Positions 6,513 through 6,634 of a stretch of DNA of 6,634 bases are shown in pieces. Origin of the DNA: an uncultured Flavobacteriales bacterium (GTDB lineage Bacteria; Bacteroidota; Bacteroidia; Flavobacteriales; Crocinitomicaceae). Within the stretch, counting starts at the first letter, position 1. Every line of letters begins with the position of its first letter. The notes under the pieces are model-generated. The model did no database searches. It saw nothing but the letters and a program-made list of their open reading frames with translations, and was not told the origin of the DNA. Location: contig CAMLET010000186.1 in the NCBI GenBank assembly GCA_946479125.1, forward strand, positions 1 to 6,634. The letters are read 5' to 3'. Position numbers and translations under genes: made by a program.

Positions 6513-6634
6513 TACTTTTTGTCTAAAGCTTCAAGAATATAGTCGAATGTTGAAAGAATAACGGGTTCTCCGTTTACAACAGCAATATCGTGCTCAAAAT
6601 GTGCACTTGGTTTTCCGTCGGCAGTTACTATGGT
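6512..6634 (-). CDS. map: Type I methionine aminopeptidase, C-terminal end only
   Basis: Only the last 40 codons and the TAA stop lie in the window; the gene continues past the right edge. The enzyme removes the initiator methionine from new proteins in the cytoplasm using a two-metal centre. The translated end contains TADGKPSAHFEHDIAVVNGE (residues 4-23 of the fragment) followed by VILST, the typical final strands of type I enzymes. The glutamate in FEH corresponds to the last metal ligand (E235 in the E. coli enzyme). Its stop overlaps the start of the membrane-protein gene by one base, so map leads at least a two-gene unit here. No reading-frame damage is seen in the visible part. Confidence 0.9.
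   Translation of the reverse strand, partial: TIVTADGKPSAHFEHDIAVVNGEPVILSTFDYILEALDKK

Overview
The window looks like chromosomal DNA from a member of the Bacteroidota, most likely the order Flavobacteriales. The grounds are AT-rich coding sequence, starts without clear Shine-Dalgarno sites, candidate promoters of the TTG-N19/20-TAnnTTTG type, and families common in that phylum: a Bbp2/OmpL-like porin, a TonB_C-domain protein and a DUF2339 membrane protein. The assignment to order is an inference from general appearance, not from a marker gene.

Layout from left to right. Positions 1-707 (minus) hold most of a tRNA-dihydrouridine synthase (DusB type), cut by the left edge. Its promoter appears to give a leaderless mRNA. 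A 102-bp divergent gap (708-809) carries five phased copies of a 7-bp degenerate repeat. Positions 810-1955 (plus) encode a complete outer-membrane beta-barrel with a signal peptide. It meets the next gene tail to tail, and the two stop codons overlap in a shared TTAA.

From 1952 to the right edge everything is on the minus strand. In order of transcription (right to left): the last 40 codons of type I methionine aminopeptidase (map); a 197-residue multi-pass membrane protein of unknown family, joined to map by a TAATG stop/start overlap; after 28 bp, a 540-residue exported protein that combines an unrecognised N-terminal region, a TonB_C-like domain and a von Willebrand factor A domain; after 69 bp, a 748-residue DUF2339 membrane protein with an N-terminal coiled coil. 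The 69-bp gap contains a GC-rich perfect palindrome nested in a longer inverted repeat (possible terminator or dispersed repeat), and a candidate promoter for the DUF2339 gene that overlaps the hairpin's downstream arm.

How the genes may work together: map, the 197-residue gene and the TonB_C/VWA gene are spaced like one transcription unit. The DUF2339 gene probably has its own promoter, with possible read-through. Several products are envelope proteins, but the sequence does not show that they form one pathway. I see no mobile element, CRISPR array, tRNA or rRNA, no stretch over 300 bases without a gene, and no convincing new defence or biosynthetic system. The features most worth a second look are the nested palindrome, the heptamer repeat and the unusual TonB_C-VWA architecture.
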